From: Leuctra nigra
Lineage: Eukaryota; Arthropoda; Insecta; Plecoptera; Leuctridae
DNA length: 64,000 bases
Assembly: GCA_934045905.1 (NCBI GenBank)
Contig: OW203768.1
Location: 27,929,060-27,993,059 of the forward strand
Reading direction: 5' to 3'
Part shown: positions 1-11,018 of the stretch, piece after piece
How the letters are laid out: each line of letters starts with the position of its first letter
Position numbering within the stretch: the first letter of the stretch is position 1
Notes under the pieces: model-generated
Seen by the model: only the letters and a program-made list of their open reading frames with translations
The model's database searches: none
What the model was told of the DNA's origin: nothing
Made by a program: the position numbers and the translations under genes

Positions 1-2937
1 ATAACTCATCAACAAATGGCAACATTCTTGAGCAGATATGTCTCGTTCGGCAATAGATTGGATGATGAGTTTTTGGACAGCTAGTTTGGCAGGATCGTGA
101 TCTTTAACGTCGTTCATGAGAATGTTGGACAGAAGGTCTTTGAAGGATTGAGATTGAGGTTCACTCTTGGAGGCATATTTAGCAATGTAATTAACAACGG
201 CGTCTTTTGAAATCACAGCTTGAATGTCAATGTTTGCTCTCCAAGATTGAATGATGAAAGGATTGTAACGGTTAAGAAGAGGGTCGTTCCGTGCGGTCTG
301 AAGGACAGGTTGCATTCGTTCATTTTCAGTCAGAATGGTTTCGTCACACATGGGAAATGGAAAGTTGAAGCGGCAAGTCTTTATTTGGGAATTCTTTTTC
401 TTTCGGAGGCAGTATCCATCTGTACATTTAGTGTGTCTTTGCACTTTGTTTAGGAGTTCAATTAAGTCTGCATTTAAATCTGTGATATCGAAATGACGTT
501 TTTGGCAAGGATGAAGTAAAGCTGGTGGTTCATTTAGTCCGGGATTCATGGTACAAACAATCTCATCGAAGAAGTCTATTAAATCATTTACTAAATCTTG
601 GTCGGTTAACTCCAGATTTTCTACATCTGGAGCATCTTCCAACCAGAGGAGACCATGAAGGTGGGTGCTTCCTCGATGTTGCCATTCGTAGCGGTACCAA
701 AAGTCTTTTACCTTGAACTTTGCCTCCAGTACTTGTTTGACATAGAAATGGGAACGCTCTTGGAAAAACCATGAAACAATAAGTGGATTTTCACAAAGAA
801 GTTTTCTACGTAACGCAATAGCAACAGGAGAAGTCATGTTTTGAAAGTCAACGTCAGGAGCAAGGATGTCATATAGTTCTGGCCAGTGGAGATCTGCAGC
901 ACTTAGGGTAAAAAATACAGTTGGGGTTCCAAGAAAGTCCACCATGTCGGTCAGTTCACCGCAACGCTTAAACCAGTAGGATTTAGTTATTCGTAATGAA
1001 GAAGCAAAGAACATCACTTTATTGGCCAAACCTGGATTAGCCTCGAGCATATCTTTTAATTGACCCGCTGTTTTTCCATTCAATTCTTCTTTGCGAACCA
1101 AAACATTTCCCTGGCTAATGGCGTTCCACCGCATCGTTGAATTTAAAGCAAAGAATCTGAATCTAGTATCTTTAGCGAATCGGCCGTCTTTATATTTCAT
1201 TAAAAATTGAAAGTACTGAGTAGGTTTGATTTGATTTTGTCTTGTAATGTCCCGTAAATCACACTTGCCATTAGGGAAAAGAGTTGGAAAAGCCTGTACA
1301 ATGTATCCGTCGGTGGAGAACTCATTTATGGGAACACTTGAAATTTCTGGCCATGGCACTGGACCGGGTTGAAGGGCGGAGGTAATTCGTTCTGACTGAT
1401 TGGTGGGTAAAACTTGGGGAACATTTCCATGCTCGAGAATGTCGTCAGATTCTGCTTCTTCACCATGAATTTCCATGTATTCCAGTTCACCATAGACGTT
1501 GCCGGATTCAGGAAGATTGTTCAATTCGTCGTCATCGATTGTTATGTCTTTATAGAAAATGTTATTTGTTTTAAGCCATAGAAGTGCACGGCGTAATCGT
1601 AGGGAGCAAACATTGAAATCAGAAATATTGTCGTTGTTGGCAGAAGATCTGCGGACCACGATAACAGAAGTTAATGTTGCTAATGAGTTAGGTAATCGTT
1701 GAGCAAAAGAAGTTACATTTTGAGGGAAGTTGATTACATTGCCGCTGTAGGCATACTGCTGTCCTTTAACTCTATACACAGACACAACGGGATGGATGCG
1801 AGCAATAAGCATGGACTCTATCATCGACAGGCAAGAAAGTTCTTCAGGAACAGAACCTGGATCCATGTTGTTGGCAGCAGTGAAAATAGTGGGATTCTTC
1901 TTGCACGAGTCACAAACTCCGGATTTTACTTTTAAATTAGGGAATCGAATTTGACAGTTAGTGCAGGATGACCAGTTTAAGCCATGAAGAAATTTGTGAA
2001 ATTTATCGGAGAGTTTTTTATCAGAAACTTTCTGAGCTGCACGATCTCGATGTCTCTGCGCATCTCGCTGCAGACGGTATTCACGCTCTTGGGATGATTC
2101 TTGAGTTCTTCTTGCAGTTGTACGCTCGAGACATCGACTTCTCCTCACACTTGCTGCTACTGGAGTCTCTTGAGCAAGTGTTTGAGTGACTCGTTGTAAG
2201 CTGAGGGAACGTCTTGATTGGGTTTGAATAGGTGTTTCATTAGCAAGTGTTTGGGTAATTCTATGGAGACTGGTTGCTCTTCTTTGATGAGTTTGTTGTA
2301 TTGTTTCATTTGCACGTGTTTGAGTGACTCGCTGTGAACTAAGTGCTAGTCTGGCTTGACTCTGTTGAGGTGTTTCATTGGCAAGGGTTTGAGTAACTCT
2401 TTGAACACTGCGCGCTCTTCTTGACTGAGTTTGCTCGATTGTTTCATTTGTAATTGTTTGAGTGATTCTTTGTAGGCTGTTTGCTCTTCTTTGCTGTGTT
2501 TCTTCAATTGATTCATTTTTACGAGATTCAGCTACCCGTTGTCGACTCAAATTTAATCTGGTTTGTCTCTGATATGACGTTTCAATTGCAATAGATTGAG
2601 TGACTCTTTGAAGATTGTATGATCGTCTTTGCTGGGTCTGTGAAGAGGTTTCATTTGCAATAGATTGACTTATTCTGTGTAGACTCTGGGCTCTCCTGGA
2701 TTGAGTTTCCTCCTCGGTTTCACCTGCACGAGAGCGGGTATTGCGTTGATTGTTTGAGTATGTCCTTGCAGCAGTCTGGTCGGGGGTCTCTTTGCTCCTT
2801 GATGCTTTATTATTAACGACATTTTGTTTCAACCTTTTAGATTTAGCTTCGTCAGTTTCTTGATCTTCAATTTCACGCAGACGCTTTTTCGCCTTTATGG
2901 CTTTCATTCTAGCAGAAGTCTTTCCATTTTTCGGCAT
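1..2937 (-). CDS. Helitron Rep/helicase, N-terminal 979 residues (cut by window edge)
   Basis: The frame is open without a stop from an ATG at 2937 to position 1, so the protein continues outside the window; the helicase half is not visible. Residues about 75-260 are a Q/R/T-rich region of imperfect repeats with the core TQTLANET. Two CxxC pairs (C325/C328, C342/C345) form a likely zinc ribbon at the start of a DUF6570-like region. The HUH nuclease motif is H759-L-H761 (THLHGLLWLE). The two-tyrosine motif is Y917-IAK-Y921. HUH plus paired tyrosines is the rolling-circle Rep signature of Helitrons, which nick single-stranded DNA and join through the tyrosines. No disabling mutation is seen in this part, so the element may be young. 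The Helitron identity is clear; whether the full protein is intact is unknown. Confidence 0.9.
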   Translation of the reverse strand, partial: MPKNGKTSARMKAIKAKKRLREIEDQETDEAKSKRLKQNVVNNKASRSKETPDQTAARTYSNNQRNTRSRAGETEEETQSRRAQSLHRISQSIANETSSQTQQRRSYNLQRVTQSIAIETSYQRQTRLNLSRQRVAESRKNESIEETQQRRANSLQRITQTITNETIEQTQSRRARSVQRVTQTLANETPQQSQARLALSSQRVTQTRANETIQQTHQRRATSLHRITQTLANETPIQTQSRRSLSLQRVTQTLAQETPVAASVRRSRCLERTTARRTQESSQEREYRLQRDAQRHRDRAAQKVSDKKLSDKFHKFLHGLNWSSCTNCQIRFPNLKVKSGVCDSCKKNPTIFTAANNMDPGSVPEELSCLSMIESMLIARIHPVVSVYRVKGQQYAYSGNVINFPQNVTSFAQRLPNSLATLTSVIVVRRSSANNDNISDFNVCSLRLRRALLWLKTNNIFYKDITIDDDELNNLPESGNVYGELEYMEIHGEEAESDDILEHGNVPQVLPTNQSERITSALQPGPVPWPEISSVPINEFSTDGYIVQAFPTLFPNGKCDLRDITRQNQIKPTQYFQFLMKYKDGRFAKDTRFRFFALNSTMRWNAISQGNVLVRKEELNGKTAGQLKDMLEANPGLANKVMFFASSLRITKSYWFKRCGELTDMVDFLGTPTVFFTLSAADLHWPELYDILAPDVDFQNMTSPVAIALRRKLLCENPLIVSWFFQERSHFYVKQVLEAKFKVKDFWYRYEWQHRGSTHLHGLLWLEDAPDVENLELTDQDLVNDLIDFFDEIVCTMNPGLNEPPALLHPCQKRHFDITDLNADLIELLNKVQRHTKCTDGYCLRKKKNSQIKTCRFNFPFPMCDETILTENERMQPVLQTARNDPLLNRYNPFIIQSWRANIDIQAVISKDAVVNYIAKYASKSEPQSQSFKDLLSNILMNDVKDHDPAKLAVQKLIIQSIAERDISAQECCHLLMSY

Positions 2938-3839
2938 GTTTAAATAGGGATAAGATAGGTAATGAAAAAGTAAGAAGTAGAGTACCTACCTAATTAAAGT
3001 ACAATAATATTTGTGTGATCAATGTTTGAAATTCACGAAATGTGTGCTCAAAGACGTAATGTATTCAATGTCGTAATGTTACGAAATGAATCTTGAACAA
3101 AACTTCGCAAATATGAAAATAAAGTAAACACCTTTCAACTAATAAGCGAAAGGAATCAAAGTTCCACACAAAAAAACGGATCAGGTAATATAGTAACTAC
3201 CTAGTTTAGAAACGGAATGAATCCAACGTTCCACAATTAAAATAAGACAACGTAATGTTTTGAACTGAATGAATCAAAACTTTCAAAAAAAAATAGCAAC
3301 CTTCAAGGAAATGTCAGGCTAGACAGAAGCTCAGAAACGGAATAAATCCAACGTTTCCAAGAAGAAAATAATTTGAAATAATCAATCCCCTGGACAAAAA
3401 CTGTAGATACCTAATAACTATGCTTTAAAAGCGATTCAATTTTACTAATACCTTCACAAAGTACACCAAATTGCCAAAATTATCAACGAAAAGAAGCAAA
3501 ATGCAGGAGAGATTTGGAATGACGTGTGAACGCTAGAAGAGAACAAACGCCACTCAATGATATTATTGAAATGTGAGCTTATGTTTCTAATCCCTCCTGG
3601 ATGCAAAATCAGCCAAGTAGAAACACGGGAGGCACGGCCATCAGAACTACGAATTGACGAAAAGACAATCAAGGTCCTTAAAAACTCGAAATGATTTGTT
3701 GGAAACTATGATCCAAATTGAATTATTCAAATTTGATCAACTCAATAAACATAAAAATATCTGCTTTTCACTAAAAAAGTGTACATACCATCAAAACACT
3801 CTTGTACCTAAAGCAAATCAGATTCAGTTGCATTGGAAA
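2938..3839. other. Non-coding region 5' of the Helitron Rep gene
   Basis: There is no convincing gene. Between about 3,140 and 3,360 a loose motif of the form GGAATnAATCnAACGTTCCA recurs four times (near 3,150, 3,211, 3,268 and 3,340), spaced 55-75 bp apart. This may be the promoter or 5' subterminal region of the Helitron; I could not fix the element's end. Confidence 0.4.
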
Positions 3840-4965
3840 GACATTCATTTTCAATGTTTCATTTCTGACAGCTATTAAAAATGTCAATAAGTGCATACTT
3901 TCTTGACAGATTCGGCTGAAAATTTGTAAAATAAGTGACATTGTTGGTCTTACTGACCATGCTTAATATGAGTTTGATCACATTTCTCGAAGACCATTTT
4001 CATTTTTTAGGCTATCAGGAGATACTTATTTTAACAATGAACCAATGGATGGATTTCAAAAAAAAATTGGGTCTGCAAACAGAGAAGGTTGTCTTTACAT
4101 GTGTGCAAAATTTCAGGTCGATCGGTGAAACGGTGCGACTTCTATTGCTTCCTTTAGCATACAAAAACAAAAACAAAAAAAAAACAAAAAAAAAAACAGA
4201 GGTCCGTGCTAAAAGAGCCAAATGGAGTCGCTCGCTTCGCTCGCTCAAATCAGATCGATCTGTTAAACGGTCATTATTAGTTTCATTATACGTTTAAAAG
4301 TTTTTGCTCAACTACCTTGGATTAGAACTGAAGAGTCAAAGTAGCCGTGATCAACATTTTCGATAAATTTGACAGCCAACACGCAAAATGTCCGTAAATT
4401 GTCATTTACTTTTGGATTTAAACACTAAATAGTCTGAAAGTAGTCAAAAATACAGATAATGTTGGTCCCAATGACCATGCAAAGTTTTAAGTTGATCGGT
4501 CATTCGGTTCTAGTTTAAATTTCAAAAAACACATACATTTTTTTTAAATTTTAACCAATGGGAGGATTTGGATGAAATTTTGTTTGATTGGGTTAAATGT
4601 TGTTCGTAATGACATCTCAAAATTTCAAATTGAACGGACAAACCAATTGAAAGATATATTTTTTTAAATTTGAACCAATCACAGGATCCCTTTCAAAAAC
4701 GATCCCAGAGACCGCATAGATTACGTTAGTACGTGTGCAAAATTTTATATCGATTGGTTGTGCGGTTTGACTCGGGCAGTAAACACAAAAAAACAAACAA
4801 AAAAACTAAAAACAAAAAAAACACACAGAGAAAGTGCCATAAGAGTACCATGGTGACGCTCGCTACGCTTACTCATTAAGGGGGAAGGGGGGGGGGGGGG
4901 GCAAAATTTGATTCTTAATATTAGAGTAAATATTTCGGAGTAGGTGGTAGAAGCTGAACTCTTCA
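3840..4965 (+). repeat. Dispersed repeat family A, two copies in a row
   Basis: Two diverged copies (about 3,840-4,290 and 4,380-4,965) share phrases such as GACCATGCAAA, TGATCGGT and an end rich in GCTCGCT. Related copies lie at 19,265-19,960, 42,590-42,970 and, inverted, 50,750-51,025. Poly-A-like stretches precede the GCTCGCT end. No coding capacity is evident. The class is unknown. Confidence 0.6.
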
Positions 4966-5880
4966 CAAAATTCTAAGTAAACTCATCTTATAATAATGGG
5001 CCTTTGTGAATGATAATATTTTCAATATTTATTGGAGGAAGAGGGGTCGACGATATTTTTAATCATTTTGGCATAAACATAAGTTGTTTGATAATTGATA
5101 AAACTGTAAAAATTTCACAAAAATTACAACATAACTATTGTATTTGAATTCAATTCAATTTCATTTAAATCCCAGTATTTTTTATCCATGGTTAAAATAG
5201 TATCTCAGATATTTTTAAAAAATTATTCCATTACAGAATTTGACTTAAGCAATATAAAAAACACGTTAGATTGGACTATATGATTATGCATTTTTTAAAT
5301 TGATCGAATAAATCAATCAGACTAAATGTTTTTAAGAACAATATTATGGGTCGGTCGCTAAACAATAAATACTAGAGGGACCCGCTTACAAATTGTAAGA
5401 TGTGTGATTCACATTTATCTGATTAATTCATTACCAACTACCAAAGTTTGGGAAATTTATAAAAAGAGATGTTGAAGTTACTGCAAATTCACACTTAAAG
5501 AATACAACAGAATCGTAGATGATATGGTAAATTCGTATCGTTATCGTTGGAGAGAATGGATAAAAATCAGTTTTTTTTACAACACAAATTACAGTTACAT
5601 TTACAGTTACAAACTACAGATACAATTTCATTTTTTCATACCATTTTGTTTTTCATGTAATATCTCTCAAAATACAGTAAAACGATTTGAAACGGAATTA
5701 ATTCATCAATCAGTTGTGTAGAATTTGATTTCGTATATTTTTTGAACGAATTATTGTTAAAACTTGCTTAAAGATGTAAAGAAGATGTTGACATTTGACG
5801 TTTTGAAAAGCCAGTTGGATCCATTTCAATTTTAAACACACAGACACCCGGACACCCACATGCAGGAAAGAATTCAATAT
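4966..5880. other. AT-rich intergenic DNA
   Basis: No gene is seen. Positions 5,372-5,455 (starting AGAGGGACCCGCTTACAAAT) are repeated in inverse orientation at 34,060-34,138, so this holds part of a dispersed repeat. Confidence 0.4.
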
Positions 5881-6650
5881 ATAAGAGAATTTTTGACCTT
5901 TCTTGATTTTTTTGTAATTCCTTCCGTTTATTTTTTTAATAAATGATTTTTAATTTTTTTAGATTTTTTAAATTTTTATGTTTAATTTTATTTTTTTTTA
6001 TATATTTTGGTTTTGCTGCGTGACTTTTCTATTATTTAATTTTTCTTTGATTTCTTTGTTTTTTTTGAGTGATTGGTATGATTTTTTTGATATTCTTGAT
6101 TTTTTCATTTCTCTTTGAATTTTTTACTTTTCTTTGATTTTTCGGATTCGTTGCGTAATTTTTTGATTTTATATAATTGCCTGTTTCCTTTTATTTCTAT
6201 TTTATTCTTACGATTTTTTTATTTTTAGTTTTTTATGTTTTTTTTTATATTTTTGTAACATTTTAGATTTTTGGTTATTTTTTATCGATTTATTTTTGTT
6301 TCTTTTGTTGATATTTTGGTAACGTTGCGTGATCTTTCTGATTTGATATGAATTTGTATGTTATTTTTTATATATTTTTTGAATTATATGATTTTTTTTA
6401 TATATAATTTTATTTTTATTTTGGGGGTTTTTTGCGTATTTTTTTGATTTTGATATGATTATTTTATTATTTATAATAATATTTTTTTTTGTGTTTTTTC
6501 ATGTTTTTTTTAATTTTACATTTTTTGGAAATTTGGATTTTTTTTACACATATTTTATTTTTAGATTTTTTTTATGATTTTAATGTAGTTTTTGGTTAAT
6601 TAATTTTTTTGTTTTTCTGACACACTGATGTACACTGATTTTTTTTAGTG
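5881..6650. other. T-rich low-complexity tract
   Basis: This is an almost continuous run of T-rich sequence with recurring TTTTTGATTTT-like phrases and only scattered G or C. No open frame is supported. It looks like slippage-expanded low-complexity DNA directly before the truncated retroelement. Confidence 0.7.
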
Positions 6651-6754
6651 TTTACCTCTCGCAAATAGTTTTACACCTATGGCAATGAAAGACACATACG
6701 GACACCCGCGACATGCGCATGCGTGAAAAGTGTACATTATGTATGAAGAGTTGG

Positions 6755-7663
6755 AAAGTTGGAAAGTTGGAGTTGGAAGAGTGGCTCAGGGCAAATAAAC
6801 TTAAGCTTAATACTAGTAAAACCAAATGTATGATACTATCAGGCAAAGGAAGCCGAATGTCGAAAGAAATTAATATTAATGATGATGTATGTTTGGAAAT
6901 CATGAATACGAAGCTGGAGATTGTAAAGGAAATCAAGTATCTTGGAATTATCATTGATCATAACTTGACTCTTTCCAAACATGTTCAATATATATCACGT
7001 AAAATTAGACAAAAGGTTGGTTTTCTTGCAAGAATTGGATCGTTTTTATCACCATGGACTAGATTATTAGTATACAAGACAATTGTGTCTCCACATATTG
7101 ATTATTGCTGTACGATGTTATGGGGAAGAAATGACGGAGATTTAACTAAGCTTCAGGTACTACAGAATAAAAGTATGAGGATAATATTAAGATGGAATAG
7201 ATATAGTAAGATAACGGATATGTTGGACACTTTACAGTTGTTGACTGTAAGGCAGAGAGTAGCTGTAAGTGTATTAGTGTTTATTTATAAAATGATTAAT
7301 GGGTTTATGCCCTCATATTTAAATAATATGATTGAGTTTGTTGGTAATAATCATCAGTACAGTACAAGAAACAGTTCCGTAAATTTATTTGTTGCAAGAA
7401 GAAACAAAACAAGTAACCAAAATACCTTGTTTTATTCTGGTTTTAGGTTGTACAATGAACTTCCGAAAAGTGTTAAAAATGAGAGCAGTCAAGTATTATT
7501 TAGAATTGAATGTATTAAGTTTGTAAAAGAAAATTTTCACTAAGATTATTATTTATTAAGAATGTTGATTTTAAAATGTCTACTGTGTAACGTATCCATT
7601 GTAATCTGACTGAAGTGTACTTAAATAGCAAATTGCTAAATAAAATATATCAATCAATCAATG
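6755..7663 (+). mobile_element. 5'-truncated CR1/jockey-like non-LTR retrotransposon (3' end of reverse transcriptase ORF)
   Basis: The open frame to the stop at 7,543 encodes only the RT thumb and C-terminal region: LKLNTSKTKCMIL, then EIKYLGIIIDHNLTLSKH, then YKTIVSPHIDYC. Similarity starts near 6,770, so the preceding codons are probably flanking DNA. The catalytic F/YADD box is missing, as expected after 5' truncation during target-primed reverse transcription. A 3' UTR with AATAAA near 7,640 ends in a short TCAA repeat tail near 7,650-7,663, a style of tail seen in CR1-like elements. The retained frame is intact but cannot make an active enzyme. Confidence 0.85.
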
Positions 7664-7716
7664 AGGATATTTAAACAACTTCATCGCAATCACTCAGCCA
7701 CTCGGTTTGTACTCAC

Positions 7717-7780
7717 TCTGCAACATAACTGTTGAATTTGGTGAGCTCGTTCTTCCTCCTTACTAAGCAAATACTCCAAT
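7717..7780 (-). CDS. Possible isolated 64-bp exon of an unknown gene
   Basis: On the minus strand a TTTTCAG acceptor is followed by 64 bases and a good donor, GTGAGT. One frame reads LEYLLSKEEERAHQIQQLCCR, an amphipathic, coiled-coil-like stretch, in phase 1-to-0. Its neighbours are retroelements, and I find no companion exon in the window. It could be a chance open stretch. I do not recognise the gene. Confidence 0.25.
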
Positions 7781-8106
7781 CTGAAAACATAAGTAAACAT
7801 AATTAGGGGAAATAATTGTGTTGCATAGTGGGACCTTGGCAAGAGCCGGCAAGAGTGTTTTGTAGCTGTCTTGTCTTGATCTGTGCTCTGTTGCTTTTGA
7901 CATGAATACTGTAAAAGATTTTGAATAAAGAATACAATATTAATATACCACATTTTAAATTATCTAGTTTCATTTTATTTTATTTTATTTTTCATCTTAC
8001 AAATGGGTTTCCCCGGTGGCAAGGAATATTAATTAATATTATAAACAAAACTAAGACTACAACAAATTTAACATTTAAACATTACTACTATACATCAAAT
8101 AACTCA

Positions 8107-11018
8107 TTACTCTACTAATAAATAACTAATTAACTTATTCCTAAATTCTCTTACACTACATTCCTCAATATCTACGGAGTCAAACACACCTTCCAAATTA
8201 TTCCATTCTCTAATTGTTCTTAATAAAAATGCATTTTTTCCAATATCCGTTTTTATGGGCCATTCTATAATTTGATGTTCATGCTTATCTGTTCGTTTCT
8301 TTTTTTTCAATTTCAAAAACTGTCCAAAATGTTTCCACCCGCCAATTTGCTTATATATTCTAAAAAAATTACATAACCGCGTTACCTTTCTCCTTTCCTC
8401 CAACTTCTCCCACTTTAATTCCTTCATCAACTCTGTCGGACTCACCCACTCTCTCACAACCACTCCCGTTTCATTTCTCTTTATCTTCCACTTCCTGGTT
8501 TCATTCGTCACTCTCCTTACAGCCATTCTCTGTGCTTTCTCCAAAAGAGTTATTTCATTAATTTTATATGGGTCCCAAATTGCACTCCCGTAATCTAGTA
8601 TGGGTCTTATGAGTGTTTTATATGCTTGATTTTTACATATTTGTCAGCATGCTTTAGATTTCTCATGACAAAGTTAGTATTTTTAATCGATTTCCCAGTA
8701 ACCCTTTTAACTTGTTCCTGCCAATTTAATTTTTCATCAAACCAAATCCCTAAATATTTATACCCATGAACAACTTTAATTTTTTCACAATTTAACTTAT
8801 ATTCTACTTGCCTTCTAATCTTCCTTCTTGAAAACTGTACCATCTCACATTTACTTGAATTCAATGTCATTTCATTTTTATGCATCCATTCCATTAATTT
8901 ATTTAAATCATCTTGAAGTGCTTTCTCATCTCCTTTATTCTCAATACATCGATATACAACGCAGTCATCTGCAAATAATTTTATACTAGATTGTATGTTT
9001 TCCGAAATGTCATTAATATAAATTATAAATAGTAAAGGGCCTAAAACACTACCTTGCGGAACCCCTGATTCAACCCTAATAAGTGACGAAAATGTATCTC
9101 CCACTTTTACCTTTTGAGTTCTATTTCTCAAAAAGTCTTGGATTATTTCAACAACTAATTTATCACTTATTATCTCATTTAATTTATTGATCAGAGCATG
9201 ATGGGGAACTTTGTCAAATGCTTTCTGAACATCTAAGAACACAGCATCAACTTCTCCTTTATTATCTAATATACTTGACAACTCGTGAGAAAGAATTGTC
9301 AATTGAGTCTCGCAGGACATACCTGATCTGAAACCATGCTGCTCTTCAATAAACCATTTATCCATTTCCAGGACACTCCTCAAGTAATTCGAAATTATTC
9401 TTTCAAAGACCTTACATACTGTAGATGTTAAACTAATTGGCCGATAATTACAGGCTTTACTCCTTTCACCTCCTTTAAACAACGGAATAACTACGGCCTG
9501 CTTCCAATCCACGGGAATTTTTTTATTAGCTAAAATTACATTAAACAAATGATTTAAATACTTCGATATTGAGACTCCTCCAAGCTTAAGGCATTCACCT
9601 GTATATCCATCAAGACCTGGGGCTTTTTTATTTTTAAGTTTTGTGATAATTTTCCATACTATTCCTACGTCACATTTTATTGGTAAATTGCCCCTTACAT
9701 CACCATTAATAATATTTAAATTTGCGTTTGGCGATCTATTAAATACTTTAGAGTAAAAGTCATTTAAACATTCTGCTTTTTCTCTATTTAATCTACATAC
9801 TTTTCCCATACTATCTAAAAGATTAGGGATATCCCTATCTACGCTGCTTTTACTTTTAATGTGCCTATACAAATTTTTCCATCCTCCACCCTCATCTCCC
9901 TCTTTGAACAGTCCTTTCATATATTCATTCATCGCCTTTTTCTTCTCATTGTCTAAATCTTTTCTTAATTCTTTAATTCGATTTTTATTTACACCATTAG
10001 CTATGACATTAGAATTAGTATTTTTATACTTGTTATGATGTTTTCTAACTTTTCGCTTTAGAGCTCTTATTGGTTTGGAATAATATGCTGGATCACCATT
10101 ACTTTTAATTTTAATTTTAACTACATGATTATTCATAGCTGTATCAAGTATGATACAAAAAGCATTCCACAAACTTTCTACGGAATTGCTTCCTTCTACC
10201 CACTTCTCATATTTATTCTCTAACTCAATTATAAATTCTTTTTTCTTTGCTTTCTTATAATCCCAAAATTCATAGTGTGTATCAACTTTTTTTACACTAC
10301 AACATGTATTCTGAATGTCTACGAGGACAATTCCATGATCACTTATTACATCTAACACTTCAGATTTAATAATGTTTCTTTCAGGTTTGATTAGTACAAT
10401 ATCCAATATATTACTTCTACCAAAAGCAATTTTTCTCGTTCCATCCTTGACAGCCATTTCAAATCCTAAATTCATAATTTGATGCACAACACTTTGTTTA
10501 CTATCACCATAATTCAACCCTTGTTCCCATACCAAAAAGGGAAAATTTAGATCTCCTGCAATAATCAATTTTTCATTTTTACCATACATCTTAATTTTGT
10601 CATGAAGTTCTTTCAAAAATTCTATTCCTCCTGACCCACTTCTGTAACATCCTATAACATTAAATATATTTCCATTTTTTACACTCACTTTTACCCCCAT
10701 CATTTCAAAATTATTGCTAACCCACTGAAGATCACATGGCATTTCCTTCTTTGTCGCAATAAGAACTCCCCCTCCATGGCGACTTCTGTCTCTCCTAATC
10801 ATGGAGTAACCATTTATATTTATTTCAATGGAAAGAATATCAGACGACAACCATGTTTCTACTACCACTATCACATCTGGATTATAACATTCTACCATTG
10901 TTGTAAGATTATCTATTTTATTTAATACACTTCTAGCATTTACTAGCATTAATCTAAAACATGTAGATTCTCCCAAATTAGTATTAATAACTTGAAACAA
11001 TCCCCCCACTTCTAACAA
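8107..11018 (-). pseudogene. CR1-like ORF2: AP endonuclease and reverse transcriptase, one frameshift
   Basis: The first 803 codons (from TTG 11,018) carry an apurinic-type endonuclease: N28 in LVNARS, E54 in VETWL, GDLNF at 155-159 and SDHG at 226-229. The reverse transcriptase follows: KAPGLDG near 465, YRPISLTS near 525, HGFRSG near 561, VPQGSVLGP near 653 and FADD at 682-685. The frame breaks near 8,610-8,625, where a one-base change in an A-rich stretch shifts to the last part, which reads QAYKTLIRPILDYGS and ends at 8,107. The frame starts in overlap with the ORF1 stop; the first ATG is codon 24, just before the endonuclease. The enzyme would nick target DNA and copy the element RNA. 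Confidence 0.88.
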
